Shown: one piece after another, positions 1 through 7,159 of the stretch
Numbering within the stretch: position 1 is the stretch's first letter
How the letters are laid out: each line of letters starts with the position of its first letter
NCBI GenBank assembly: GCA_902463875.1
Contig: CABQHR010000026.1
Span: 1-14,181, forward strand
Origin: an uncultured Collinsella sp.
GTDB taxonomy: Bacteria > Actinomycetota > Coriobacteriia > Coriobacteriales > Coriobacteriaceae
Reading direction: 5' to 3'
Length of the DNA: 14,181 nucleotides
Notes under the pieces: generated by a model
Database searches by the model: none
The model's input: only the letters and a program-made list of their open reading frames with translations
What the model was told of the DNA's origin: nothing
Position numbers and translations under genes: made by a program

Positions 1-923
1 GGCTCGGGGTCCTTTGTGCCGGCTGCGGCCTGCTTAAGGCAGCCCTGGATGGCGCCCAGGATGCCCTCGCTCGAATACGTGGCACCCGTCACGGTATCGA
101 CATTGACGTTCTGCTTTTGCATGACGAGCCCGGGGAGCGCGTTCCAGGCGCGGCTCCAATACTCGGGTGTGTCACCCGTGTTCACGAGTTCTATGTTGGT
201 GATCTTGCCGTTTGCGATGGTCAGGCGCACGCTGACGGGCGTGTCCTCGCTGTAGCCCCAGGCGGAGTCGGTGTAGACGCCGTCTGCGTAGCCGCCGGCG
301 GGCGTGAAGGGGTCGATGGTGTGGTGGGGCTTATTGGAGGAGCCGCCGGCCGCAGGGGCGGGGGCAACAGCCTCGGCAAGCCCGCCCGATGCCTTGACCA
401 GTGCGTTTTTGATGGCCATGAGCAGGCCTTTTGATGAATACGTGGCACCCGAGATAGTGTCGACCGACGTCGACTGAGCGCTAATCACCGACTGGGTGAG
501 AGCCTGGGCACGCCCAAAGTAGGCTGGGTCGTCCGCAGACGACACTATGTCGATTGCCACGATCTTGCCGCCCGCGATGGTCACGCGCACGGTGATACTG
601 CCCCTAAAGCCGGTACCTGCGCCTTCATAGGTGCCGTCCTTGAGGTTTGCGGCGTCCATACCATAGGCCGAGGGGTCGAGCGATTCGGTTGCCGGCGTTA
701 CCGTCTCCTTCTGGACGTTGGAGGTGTCGACGGTCTTGAGGTCGGCGCCTGCGGCCTCTTGCGCGGGCGTGGCGGCGACCGTCTTGGCCACGAGCGGGGT
801 GTACTGGGACACCACGAGGGCTACGGTTGCGCCCACGGCGATCGAGGGCACGATGAAGCCTGCCGTGGCGAGGCCGTGGCCGAGCGCCTTGGCTTTTGAG
901 TGCTTGGGTTGGTAGTTGTCCAT
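1..923 (-). CDS. Membrane-anchored protein with two FMN-binding domains (3' end cut by window edge)
   Basis: Reading the minus strand from ATG at 921-923 gives 307 uninterrupted codons that run off the window start, so the C-terminus is missing. Residues about 14-39 form a hydrophobic segment after a basic N-terminus. There is no lipobox, so this is likely an uncleaved signal anchor with the rest outside the cell. Two FMN_bind-type repeats follow, at about 92-177 (opening DGTYEG) and 211-297 (opening DGVYTD). Each ends in the flavinylation motif of RnfG/NqrC-type proteins: DTISGATYSS with Thr161, and DTVTGATYSS with Thr282. In that family an ApbE transferase links FMN through phosphate to the last Thr of the motif. 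A role in extracellular electron transfer is inferred; no ApbE or redox partner lies in the window. The ribosome site GGGAG is 11 nt before the ATG. The gene follows the large surface-protein gene on the same strand, separated by a hairpin. Confidence 0.9.
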   Translation of the reverse strand, partial: MDNYQPKHSKAKALGHGLATAGFIVPSIAVGATVALVVSQYTPLVAKTVAATPAQEAAGADLKTVDTSNVQKETVTPATESLDPSAYGMDAANLKDGTYEGAGTGFRGSITVRVTIAGGKIVAIDIVSSADDPAYFGRAQALTQSVISAQSTSVDTISGATYSSKGLLMAIKNALVKASGGLAEAVAPAPAAGGSSNKPHHTIDPFTPAGGYADGVYTDSAWGYSEDTPVSVRLTIANGKITNIELVNTGDTPEYWSRAWNALPGLVMQKQNVNVDTVTGATYSSEGILGAIQGCLKQAAAGTKDPE

Positions 924-950
924 TTGTGGGTGGTCTCCCGTGGTCGAGTA

Positions 951-987
951 TGAGAAAAGGCCCGCAGCCCTGGTTGGGGCTGCGGGC
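951..987 (-). terminator. Rho-independent terminator-like hairpin between the surface protein and FMN-binding genes
   Basis: Perfect 11-bp arms (960-970 and 977-987, GCCCGCAGCCC and its complement) enclose a 6-nt loop. On the minus strand the stem is followed by CTTTTCTC (952-959). It lies 36 nt past the stop of the surface-protein gene and 36 nt before the ATG of the FMN-binding gene. No room remains for an obvious full promoter between hairpin and ATG. Partial read-through (attenuation) feeding the downstream gene is therefore as likely as full termination. Confidence 0.75.
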
Positions 988-1023
988 GCTTGCGTTGCGA
1001 GCGCGTGGCGCGCGTTTTAGGCG

Positions 1024-4000
1024 CTAGTGCTGCATGCGGCGGCGGATGGCGACGCCGGCGGCCGCGATGACGGCGCCGATACCGGCGAAGATGCCGACCG
1101 TGGCGATCTGGGTATCACCGGTGCCTGGGAGGCCGCTTGCGTCCTTCTTGGATGCATTGGCCTTCTTGGTATCGGTGGTCGTCGTCGTGGTCGTCGTGGT
1201 GCTCGTGGAGTTGCCCTTGGAGCTCTGGTTGGGCTTGGCGAGCGCCTCGCGGGCGGCCTTGAGCGCAGTCGTTGCCGCCTCGACGTCGGCAGCAGAGGCG
1301 TCGTCCTTCGAAAGCACGGATTGGGCTGCAGCCAGCGCGGACTGGTATGCCTTCCAGGAGTCGGCGGTGTAGTCGGACTCGTTCAGCGCATCGGCACGGC
1401 CAATCTCGACCTTAAGGTCGGTCTTCTGGTCGGTCGTTGCGGCCTTGGCGAGCGCGGCCTGAGCGTTCTGGAGCGTCGAGAGGGCGTTGGCAACCTCGTC
1501 GTCGGAAGCCGCGGGGCTTTCGTTAACGCCCTGGGCAGCGCTCAGCGCGTCCTGGAACGCAGCCCAAGATGCGGCGGTGTAGGTGCCCTGGTCGTTGCTC
1601 AACTTGGCAGCGGCCTCAATTGCGGCGTTGAGCGCCGTCTTGTCGGCCGACTTGGTGTAGGTGAAGCGCAGGTTGGTGGTGTAGCCGGTGGCCTCGACCT
1701 CAATCTGGTAGTCGCCGTTGGCATTGAACACCGGCGATTTATCCTGATTGGCGGCCGCCAGGTTAAGCGAACCGTCGGCGTTGAAGATCTTTACCGCACC
1801 GCGGCCCTGCGCGCTGTACTCGGTACCGTTGACAGTGACCTTGGAGATGTTCGCGAGGTAGTTGGCAAGATCATCGTCCGTGGCATCGTTGGCGGCGATG
1901 AGCTTAAGGTTTGCGGCGTCAAAGCTGGCAACGAGCTTGGAGGTGGTTGCCGTAAAGCTCGTGCTGATATCGGCAAACTTGTCCTTCTTGTCGATGGCGG
2001 TCAGCGTGTGGCTGCCGGGCTTAAGAGCCGAGGCGTCAAACGTGACGGACACGGAGCTGCGCGCGTTGCTGGCAAGCGGCTCGACATCCTTGCCATCAAT
2101 CTGATAGGCGGCGTCGAAGCCCTCGGGCAGGGTGACATCGGCCATGACGGTGGCGTTGGCACCGTCAAGCGAGGCATCCTCGGCCTTGATGGCGGCGTCG
2201 GCATCCTTGACGGGGACGTACTGGTCCATGGCAACGGTGTAGGTGCCCGTAGAGGTGTAGAACGTCACACTCTTGATGGTCTTGCCCATCATGGACTTGT
2301 AGTACTGCGAGCTCAGCGGGCTGCCGTGAGACTCGTTGACCAGACCGCAGCTCCAAGCAATCTCCTTGCCCTTCCAGATGTTCTCGACGGCGCGCATGCC
2401 ATAGCCCTCGATGGTGCCGTCCGCATCGGCGGCGTTGACCACGGCACCGTATACGGTCGCCTGGTTGCCGTCGGCGTCGACCATCTGCTCGCGCAGGTTC
2501 TTAAAGTCAATCTCGTAGTCGCCGTACTTGCTGGAGGTCTTAAAGTCGGCGGTGACGTTTGCAAGTTCGGTGGTTTCCTTGCCCTCGACAGCGCCAAAGC
2601 TCAGGTTGCCCTCGGAATCGGAGGTGAGCTCCTTGTAATTGGTCGGAACCTCGCCGGCGGGCAGCACGTAGTAAGAGTAGCTCGCAGACTCAAACAGGGC
2701 GTTCTTGCCCGTGTAGGTTGTCGTGGACTCCTTGCCCTTGATCGAGGTGGTGATGGTAACGGAGCTATCGTCGGTCACGCGGGTGAACTTGGACCAATCG
2801 ATGTCGCCTTCGCCCACCTTGACGGCAAACGTGGCGCCCGAGATATCCGTACCGTCGGAATTGACGTGGTAGGAACCGCTCGCCAAGCTGGAGCGCGTCT
2901 TCTGCAGCGTAGCCGAGGTCACGATGTCGGTACCGGCGTTGTTGCTCTCGGCGGCATAGAAATCGGCGTAGGGGATGTTCATGAGCACGTAGTCACCGGC
3001 CTGGGGATACAGGCTCACGAGTGCGTCGAGCGCGCCCTGCAGGTGGGTGATCTGCTCGGCGGCCTCGGCTTCGCCCAGGTTTTTCTTGGCGAGCAGGTCC
3101 TTGGTCTCGGCGGTTTCGGTCTCGATGGACGAGGCGGTCCAGGAGTCCTCGGTGTACTTGGACTTATCGAGGGACGTCGCCTTGTCGTAGAGCTCCTGCA
3201 GCTGGGCCTTGGTGGCGTCGGTCACCGGCTCCTTGGCGCCCACGATGTTGTCGTCAGTCGCCTGGAAGGTGTAGGTGTAATCGTTGTAACCCAAGGCGTG
3301 GACGGTAAGCTTCCAGTAGCCGGTGCCGTTGGTGCCCTTGGGCAGCTGGCAGCGCTCGGATTTAGTGAGGCCCAGCTGAATGCCCATGGACTTGTGCATC
3401 CAGTTGTCGGCTGCGAACTTGGTGCCGTAGGTGGCAAGGGCGTTGGTGTAGGTCGCATCGTCGCCGTAATAGGTCCAGGTGACGCTTTGCATATTGGCGC
3501 CCAGGTCGCCATAGTTGCCGTTGAGGTCTACGCGCAGGAACTCGCCGTAGGAGCCGCTCGCGTCCTTAACCGTGGGTTTAATGTCCGTGGCGGTCTTGAG
3601 CTCCTGACCCTTGATACCCGAGTCGGTGCCGGTGGTGGCGGCCGAGAAGCTGAAGGTTCCGTTATTGTTGGTCACGGTCTTAATGCCGTTGGTGTTGGCG
3701 TCGACGTCCGCAACCAGGCCGGAGTAAGCCTGGAGGTTATTTTCGGTGTAGCCGCCGGCGAGCGTCTCGCCATTGGCGACAAAGCTGTGACTCGCCTTAA
3801 AAGCCTCGAGGTCGCTGGTCTTGATTTTGACGGGAACGTACTTGAGCCCCGTGACCTCGTAGTCTTTGAGCGTGTAGCTTGCACCGTCGCAGGTCATGGC
3901 GCCGCGGTTCCACGTTACGGTCTTGCCGTCGGTCGTGGTGAACGACTTGCCGTCGGCGGCCCAGGTGGCCAGGTCAAACGTCGCGCCCTCGTTGGTGTAG

Positions 4001-4854
4001 ATGGTAGCCATGCACTGGTAGCTGCCGCGGTGCAGGCCGTGGTTGGCGGTTGCACGGGTCACCACGTCAAAAGCGCCCTTGTCGGCCTCGTTGCGGGAAT
4101 CGAGCTCGCTCGACGAAGCGGAGGACCCTGCCGCCTGCACTTTTTCACCAGCCCAATACTCGGCCCACGTCAGGCCAGCGTAGCCGTAGGTGTACTCGTC
4201 GGTCGCAGGGGTCGACGGATTCTGCTCGTCATAGGCAGTCTGCAGGGCATTATCGACGGCAGCCTTGATGGCGTTGGACGAGATCGTGGCGGTCGAAACA
4301 GCATCGATTGAGGTAGTGTTGCCGGCAGTCTCGATTTGCTCGACGATGCCCTTATAGGACGTGCCTTTTTTGCTAAAACCGTTAACGGCCTTGTCCATGC
4401 GGTCCCAGTCATCGTCGCCCAAGCTACTGTAGTCGGCGACTTCGACCTTGGCAATTTTGCCAGACTTGACGGTTACGCTGACGTTGACGTCATACTTTCC
4501 ATCAGCTGCGTTCCATTCGTCGCCAGCTTTATTGAGCGGGTCCTTCGAGTCGGCCGTGGCCGTGCCCTCATACGTACCATCTGCGATTTTGGTCAAATCG
4601 TAGCTGGTTGAGGAGGACGTGGCGTCGTCAGAGACGGCGCTCAGGCTATACTCGGAGCTGAGGGACTTCGTTTCCTCACTGGTGGCGGAGATCGGTGCGT
4701 TGTTGGTAGCTTCGGAGCCGGTCTCCGTCGTTGCTGCTGCGGCAAAAGCGCTGGTAGGCATCATCGAGACGGTCATCGCAGCGATGAGCGCACCTCGACA
4801 GGCATTGCTGCCCACAGTGTTGAGCTTGCGCAGCACAGCGTTATCGTTGTGCAT
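1024..4854 (-). CDS. LPXTG-anchored surface protein: FMN-binding-like, two Tp47-like modules, Shr-type domain, three FIVAR repeats
   Basis: A 1276-residue secreted wall protein. Residues 1-38 form a signal peptide ending in an AFA-A-type site. Residues 91-205 are FMN_bind-like (DGTYEG at 92-97) but carry S-T-A-T (187-190) instead of SGAT. Residues 221-535 resemble the Treponema pallidum 47-kDa lipoprotein Tp47: GYAGLTWAEYWAGE, FDVVTRAT, YVPVK, YYGDDATYTN and YGTKFAADNW match that protein as I recall it. Residues 545-612 are a FIVAR-like helical repeat. A second, diverged Tp47-like module spans 618-885 (IPYADFYAAE, DIVTSAT, ASYSYY..VP, YGMRAVENIW). Residues 972-1067 resemble the Shr haemoglobin-interacting domain (ISKVTVNGTEY, GDYQIEVEATGY). 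Two more FIVAR repeats lie at 1070-1137 and 1143-1207, then a Thr-rich linker, LPGTG (1242-1246), a hydrophobic segment and RRRMQH. The C-terminus is a classic sortase signal. The start ATG follows AAAGAGG with 4-nt spacing. Substrate and function are unknown; flavin, haem or peptidoglycan binding are guesses from the domains. Confidence 0.9.
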   Translation of the reverse strand: MHNDNAVLRKLNTVGSNACRGALIAAMTVSMMPTSAFAAAATTETGSEATNNAPISATSEETKSLSSEYSLSAVSDDATSSSTSYDLTKIADGTYEGTATADSKDPLNKAGDEWNAADGKYDVNVSVTVKSGKIAKVEVADYSSLGDDDWDRMDKAVNGFSKKGTSYKGIVEQIETAGNTTSIDAVSTATISSNAIKAAVDNALQTAYDEQNPSTPATDEYTYGYAGLTWAEYWAGEKVQAAGSSASSSELDSRNEADKGAFDVVTRATANHGLHRGSYQCMATIYTNEGATFDLATWAADGKSFTTTDGKTVTWNRGAMTCDGASYTLKDYEVTGLKYVPVKIKTSDLEAFKASHSFVANGETLAGGYTENNLQAYSGLVADVDANTNGIKTVTNNNGTFSFSAATTGTDSGIKGQELKTATDIKPTVKDASGSYGEFLRVDLNGNYGDLGANMQSVTWTYYGDDATYTNALATYGTKFAADNWMHKSMGIQLGLTKSERCQLPKGTNGTGYWKLTVHALGYNDYTYTFQATDDNIVGAKEPVTDATKAQLQELYDKATSLDKSKYTEDSWTASSIETETAETKDLLAKKNLGEAEAAEQITHLQGALDALVSLYPQAGDYVLMNIPYADFYAAESNNAGTDIVTSATLQKTRSSLASGSYHVNSDGTDISGATFAVKVGEGDIDWSKFTRVTDDSSVTITTSIKGKESTTTYTGKNALFESASYSYYVLPAGEVPTNYKELTSDSEGNLSFGAVEGKETTELANVTADFKTSSKYGDYEIDFKNLREQMVDADGNQATVYGAVVNAADADGTIEGYGMRAVENIWKGKEIAWSCGLVNESHGSPLSSQYYKSMMGKTIKSVTFYTSTGTYTVAMDQYVPVKDADAAIKAEDASLDGANATVMADVTLPEGFDAAYQIDGKDVEPLASNARSSVSVTFDASALKPGSHTLTAIDKKDKFADISTSFTATTSKLVASFDAANLKLIAANDATDDDLANYLANISKVTVNGTEYSAQGRGAVKIFNADGSLNLAAANQDKSPVFNANGDYQIEVEATGYTTNLRFTYTKSADKTALNAAIEAAAKLSNDQGTYTAASWAAFQDALSAAQGVNESPAASDDEVANALSTLQNAQAALAKAATTDQKTDLKVEIGRADALNESDYTADSWKAYQSALAAAQSVLSKDDASAADVEAATTALKAAREALAKPNQSSKGNSTSTTTTTTTTTDTKKANASKKDASGLPGTGDTQIATVGIFAGIGAVIAAAGVAIRRRMQH
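1174..1200 (-). repeat. Threonine-codon microsatellite in the wall-linker region
   Basis: Nine consecutive Thr codons (ACC and ACG only; residues 1219-1227 of the surface protein) form a trinucleotide-like tract directly before the Lys/Ala-rich segment and the LPGTG anchor. The unit length is three, so slippage would change linker length without shifting frame. Thr-rich wall-spanning linkers are common before sortase signals and are often glycosylated in Gram-positive proteins. Confidence 0.7.
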
Positions 4855-4924
4855 AGAACCTCTTTTCTATCGATCGGTCGTTGGGTGCTGCTCTCCTTTC
4901 CTGTTGCACCCGGATGGACAGTGG

Positions 4925-4943
4925 TCATGTGCGTCGCACATGA
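4925..4943. promoter_or_regulatory. Perfect 8-bp inverted repeat, candidate operator or leader hairpin
   Basis: TCATGTGC and GCACATGA are perfect inverted arms around a 3-nt centre (GTC). The site lies 71 nt upstream of the surface-protein ATG, on the side expected for its promoter or 5' leader. The short centre and odd spacing suit a dimeric regulator. The same arms could also form a hairpin in the mRNA leader. No regulator family is assigned. Confidence 0.45.
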
Positions 4944-5115
4944 TAGGTAACTGCCATAGAACTCATGTTGCTTACCGCAAAAAGTTAAAGGCAGTAAACA
5001 AAAATACCAGAAATTACCACTGGTTAACTTGTCAATTCAATTGTCGTTTGCCTGTAACGCAAGAGCATCGACTTTTCTGTTTGGAGCGTCTGGCTTTGTT
5101 TGGCGTTCGATTTGT

Positions 5116-5144
5116 CGGACAGGCCGGTCAGTTGGGGGTATGCT
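5116..5144 (+). promoter_or_regulatory. Candidate promoter of the M18 aminopeptidase gene
   Basis: CGGACA (5116-5121, 4 of 6 matches to TTGACA) is 17 nt upstream of TATGCT (5139-5144, 4 of 6 matches to TATAAT). Transcription would start near 5151, about 28 nt before the ATG, leaving the GGGGAG ribosome site inside a short leader. The prediction rests on position and consensus only. Confidence 0.35.
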
Positions 5145-5178
5145 GGAGGGGATCATCAGCCCAGCGAAAGGGGAGAAC

Positions 5179-6564
5179 ATGACGGATCAGGAAACGCCCG
5201 AGTGCGTGCACGTGACGGCCGATGATATCGAGGCCGCCAACGATCTTATCGACTTTATCGAGGCATGCCCCAGCATGTTCCATACGGCGGCGACCATTAT
5301 GGCCGAGCTCGACGAGGCGGGCTTTACCTACCTGCCCGAGAATGCGGCGTGGGATATCGAACCGGGCGGGCGTTATTACACGCAGCGCAACACCTCGAGC
5401 GTTATCGCCTTTAAGGTGGGCGAGGACTTGGCCGCGACGTGGGGCGAGGACGGCGTTGCCGGCGACTACCATTTTCAGCTGACGGCGTCGCACAGCGACT
5501 CGCCGACGTTTAAGGTCAAGGCCGTGCCCGAGCTCGATGGCGCAGGCGAGACGCTGCGCCTGAACACCGAGGCCTACGGCGGCATGATCGACTACACCTG
5601 GTTCGACCGTCCGCTGGCGCTCGCGGGCCGCGTGCTGGTGCGCGAGGGCGACCGTATCGAGAGTCGTTTGCTTGCCACCGAGCGCGAGGTCGCTATTATC
5701 CCGAGCCTTGCCATCCATATGAACCGTGGCGTCAACGAGGGTTTTGCTCCCAGCCGAGCCGTCGACCTGTGCCCGCTCATCAGCGCCGGCGAGCTTAAGC
5801 AGGGTGACTTCGATGCCCTGATCGCCGAAGAGCTGGATGTTGAGCCCGAGCAGATTCTGGGCCGCGACCTGTTCCTGGTCAATCGACAGGATGCGCGTAT
5901 TTGGGGCTGGGCCGACGAGTTTATCTCGACGCCCAAACTTGACGATCTGGCCTGCGCCTACACCTCGCTGCAGGCATTTTTGGGTGCCGAGAACGCGCGC
6001 GACGTTTCGGTCTTCTGCTGCTTCGATAATGAGGAGGTTGGCTCCGAGACCAAGCAGGGTGCCATGTCGACGTTCTTGGCTGACGCGCTGCGCCGCATCA
6101 ACGGGTCGCTTGGCTTTGATGACGAGTCGTACCACCGCGCACTTGCCGCCTCGATGCTCGTGAGCTGCGACAACGCGCATGCCGTGCACCCCAACCACGC
6201 CGAGAAGTGCGACGCCCGTAACCAGGTTGTGCTCAACGGCGGCATCGTCATCAAGGAGGCCGCCAACCAGCACTACTGCACCGATGCCTTTAGCCGCGCG
6301 GTGTTCCAGGCCATCTGCGACGACGCCGATGTGCCCACGCAGGCCTTCGCCAACAAGAGCGATATGGCCGGCGGCTCTACCCTCGGCAACCTGTCCAATA
6401 TGCAGGCGAGCATGCACGCCGTGGACGTGGGCCTGCCGCAGCTGGCCATGCACTCAAGCTACGAGACCGGCGGCGTCCGCGACGTAATGCACGCCATCCG
6501 CGCCCTCACCGCCTTCTACGAGCACAACCTAACCATCAACGGCGCCGAAAGCGTGGAACTCTAA
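5179..6564 (+). CDS. M18 family aminopeptidase (aspartyl aminopeptidase-like)
   Basis: A 461-residue cytosolic metallo-aminopeptidase of the M18 family, which removes N-terminal residues (classically Asp or Glu) from peptides using two bound metal ions. Family signatures appear in order: SHSDSP with His105, PKLDDL with the bridging Asp near 255/256, DNEEVGS with catalytic and metal-binding Glu285/286, CDNAHAVHPNH with Asp331, SDMAGGSTLG, and MHSSYE with His425. Length matches bacterial M18 enzymes, and no signal peptide or membrane segment is seen. The start is set at ATG 5179 because GGGGAG lies just upstream and family similarity begins there; the frame stays open to 5029. The gene stands alone, divergent from the surface-protein gene and closed by its own terminator. 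Asp/Glu preference is the family norm and cannot be confirmed here. It is probably a peptide-scavenging enzyme. Confidence 0.95.
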   Translation: MTDQETPECVHVTADDIEAANDLIDFIEACPSMFHTAATIMAELDEAGFTYLPENAAWDIEPGGRYYTQRNTSSVIAFKVGEDLAATWGEDGVAGDYHFQLTASHSDSPTFKVKAVPELDGAGETLRLNTEAYGGMIDYTWFDRPLALAGRVLVREGDRIESRLLATEREVAIIPSLAIHMNRGVNEGFAPSRAVDLCPLISAGELKQGDFDALIAEELDVEPEQILGRDLFLVNRQDARIWGWADEFISTPKLDDLACAYTSLQAFLGAENARDVSVFCCFDNEEVGSETKQGAMSTFLADALRRINGSLGFDDESYHRALAASMLVSCDNAHAVHPNHAEKCDARNQVVLNGGIVIKEAANQHYCTDAFSRAVFQAICDDADVPTQAFANKSDMAGGSTLGNLSNMQASMHAVDVGLPQLAMHSSYETGGVRDVMHAIRALTAFYEHNLTINGAESVEL

Positions 6565-6604
6565 AACCTGCCAAAAAGGGATGTTAATTTTGGCCGGTTT
6601 TATC
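6565..6604. repeat. Dispersed hairpin element, copy 1
   Basis: Starting right after the aminopeptidase stop, AACCTGCCAAAA (6565-6576) and TTTTGGCCGGTT (6588-6599) form a 12-bp stem with one mismatch, followed by TTATC. The same sequence pattern, with perfect arms, recurs at 8680-8717. A-rich and T-rich flanks would let it act as a bidirectional terminator. It has probably been copied or conserved as an intergenic element. Confidence 0.65.
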
Positions 6605-6649
6605 TGGGCAAATGCAAAGGGTGAAACCGAACTAGATCGGTGATGCGTA

Positions 6650-6685
6650 GCCGCCGAGGTGCAATGTGCCTCGGCGGCCTTTTGT
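6650..6685 (+). terminator. Rho-independent terminator after the M18 aminopeptidase
   Basis: Perfect 10-bp GC-rich arms GCCGCCGAGG (6650-6659) and CCTCGGCGGC (6669-6678) enclose a 9-nt loop, followed by CTTTTGTG. It ends the aminopeptidase transcript and insulates the toxin-antitoxin operon that starts about 75 nt later. Confidence 0.85.
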
Positions 6686-6699
6686 GTACAGAGTACGGC

Positions 6700-6768
6700 T
6701 AATACTTATAAATGCTATACATGCTTTACGTATCTACCATAGAGTTTTATGATAGTTTTGAAGTATTA
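6700..6768 (+). promoter_or_regulatory. Toxin-antitoxin promoter with flanking inverted repeat
   Basis: TTTACG (6725-6730) is separated by exactly 17 nt from TATGAT (6748-6753, 5 of 6 matches to TATAAT), predicting a start near 6760 and a leader of about 19 nt. The promoter is bracketed by inverted 8-mers TAATACTT (6700-6707) and AAGTATTA (6761-6768), the second at the predicted transcription start. Antitoxin dimers of ribbon-helix-helix type usually bind such repeats to repress their own operon. That these are the sites is inferred. The block is very AT-rich compared with the rest of the window. Confidence 0.55.
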
Positions 6769-6778
6769 AGGAGGGGTC

Positions 6779-7159
6779 ATGACCACAACAGCCGCTCAGA
6801 TCAACGTACGTCTCGATGCCGATCTTAAAAGGAGTGGGGACGCCGCTCTCTCCAAGGCCGGTATGACGCCGAGCCAAGCGGTGCGAGCGCTCTGGCAGCT
6901 TGCAGCGTCGCTGGCCGATCGCCCCGGTGCGCTCGAGGATATCCTGCTGCCCAGTCGTGCCCGGGCGGAACAGCGCGAGCGCGAAAAGGCCGCCAAACGT
7001 AAGCTCGAGCTTGTGGATCAGGGGTCGAAGCTGTTCGCTGCCGCTTGCTGTGAGTCGGGAATCGATATGGTCAAGGCTCAGCCATCGGACGACGAAGAGC
7101 TCAAACGGAATGCCTATGCGGATCGCTATGGCGAGGAGATGAGCTGGCTCTATGAGTGA
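6779..7159 (+). CDS. RelB/DinJ-family antitoxin
   Basis: A 126-residue protein whose first 45 residues match the RelB/DinJ antitoxin pattern: a beta strand QINVRLD (7-13), then helices with GMTPSQAVRALWQLA (28-42). This is the ribbon-helix-helix part that binds operator DNA as a dimer. The rest is charged: a basic/acidic helix (about 58-80) and an acidic C-terminal tail (103-126) that probably wraps the toxin. It is longer than the roughly 85-95 residues of typical DinJ proteins. AAGGAGGGG lies just before the ATG, a very strong ribosome site suited to making antitoxin in excess. Its stop overlaps the toxin start by 8 nt (ATGAGTGA), so the two are translationally coupled. Likely autoregulated through the repeats around its promoter. 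Confidence 0.85.
   Translation: MTTTAAQINVRLDADLKRSGDAALSKAGMTPSQAVRALWQLAASLADRPGALEDILLPSRARAEQREREKAAKRKLELVDQGSKLFAAACCESGIDMVKAQPSDDEELKRNAYADRYGEEMSWLYE

Larger units (their letters stand above)
4855..5178. other. Divergent intergenic region between surface protein and M18 aminopeptidase
   Basis: This 324-bp gap separates two divergent genes and is markedly richer in A+T (especially 4970-5050) than the flanking genes. It must hold the surface-protein promoter on the minus strand. TTGACA is present on the minus strand (plus 5030-5035, read as TGTCAA), but no good -10 box follows it at 16-18 nt, so I do not call a full promoter. It also holds a perfect inverted repeat at 4925-4943, a CGATCG palindrome near 4870-4876 and a candidate aminopeptidase promoter near 5116-5144. 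I see no credible coding sequence in it. The in-frame extension of the aminopeptidase up to 5029 lacks a ribosome site and family similarity. Confidence 0.6.

Noticed and set aside
1027..4311. Open frame of 1094 codons on the plus strand, antisense to the surface-protein gene
   Set aside because: It mirrors the codon structure of the real gene, has no domain or signal features, is rich in Gly/Val/Arg/Leu as expected of a GC-rich shadow, and has no ribosome site. The minus-strand protein has clear domains from start to stop.
5030..5035. TTGACA on the minus strand as the -35 of the surface-protein promoter
   Set aside because: No acceptable -10 at 16-18 nt, and it would leave a leader of more than 140 nt; kept only as a remark.
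5029..5178. Upstream extension of the M18 aminopeptidase to ATG 5029
   Set aside because: No ribosome site, crosses the likely promoter, and the residues do not resemble the family; ATG 5179 has GGGGAG in front.
5128..6453. Open frame of 441 codons antisense to the M18 aminopeptidase
   Set aside because: Shadow frame of a gene whose catalytic motifs are all present on the plus strand.
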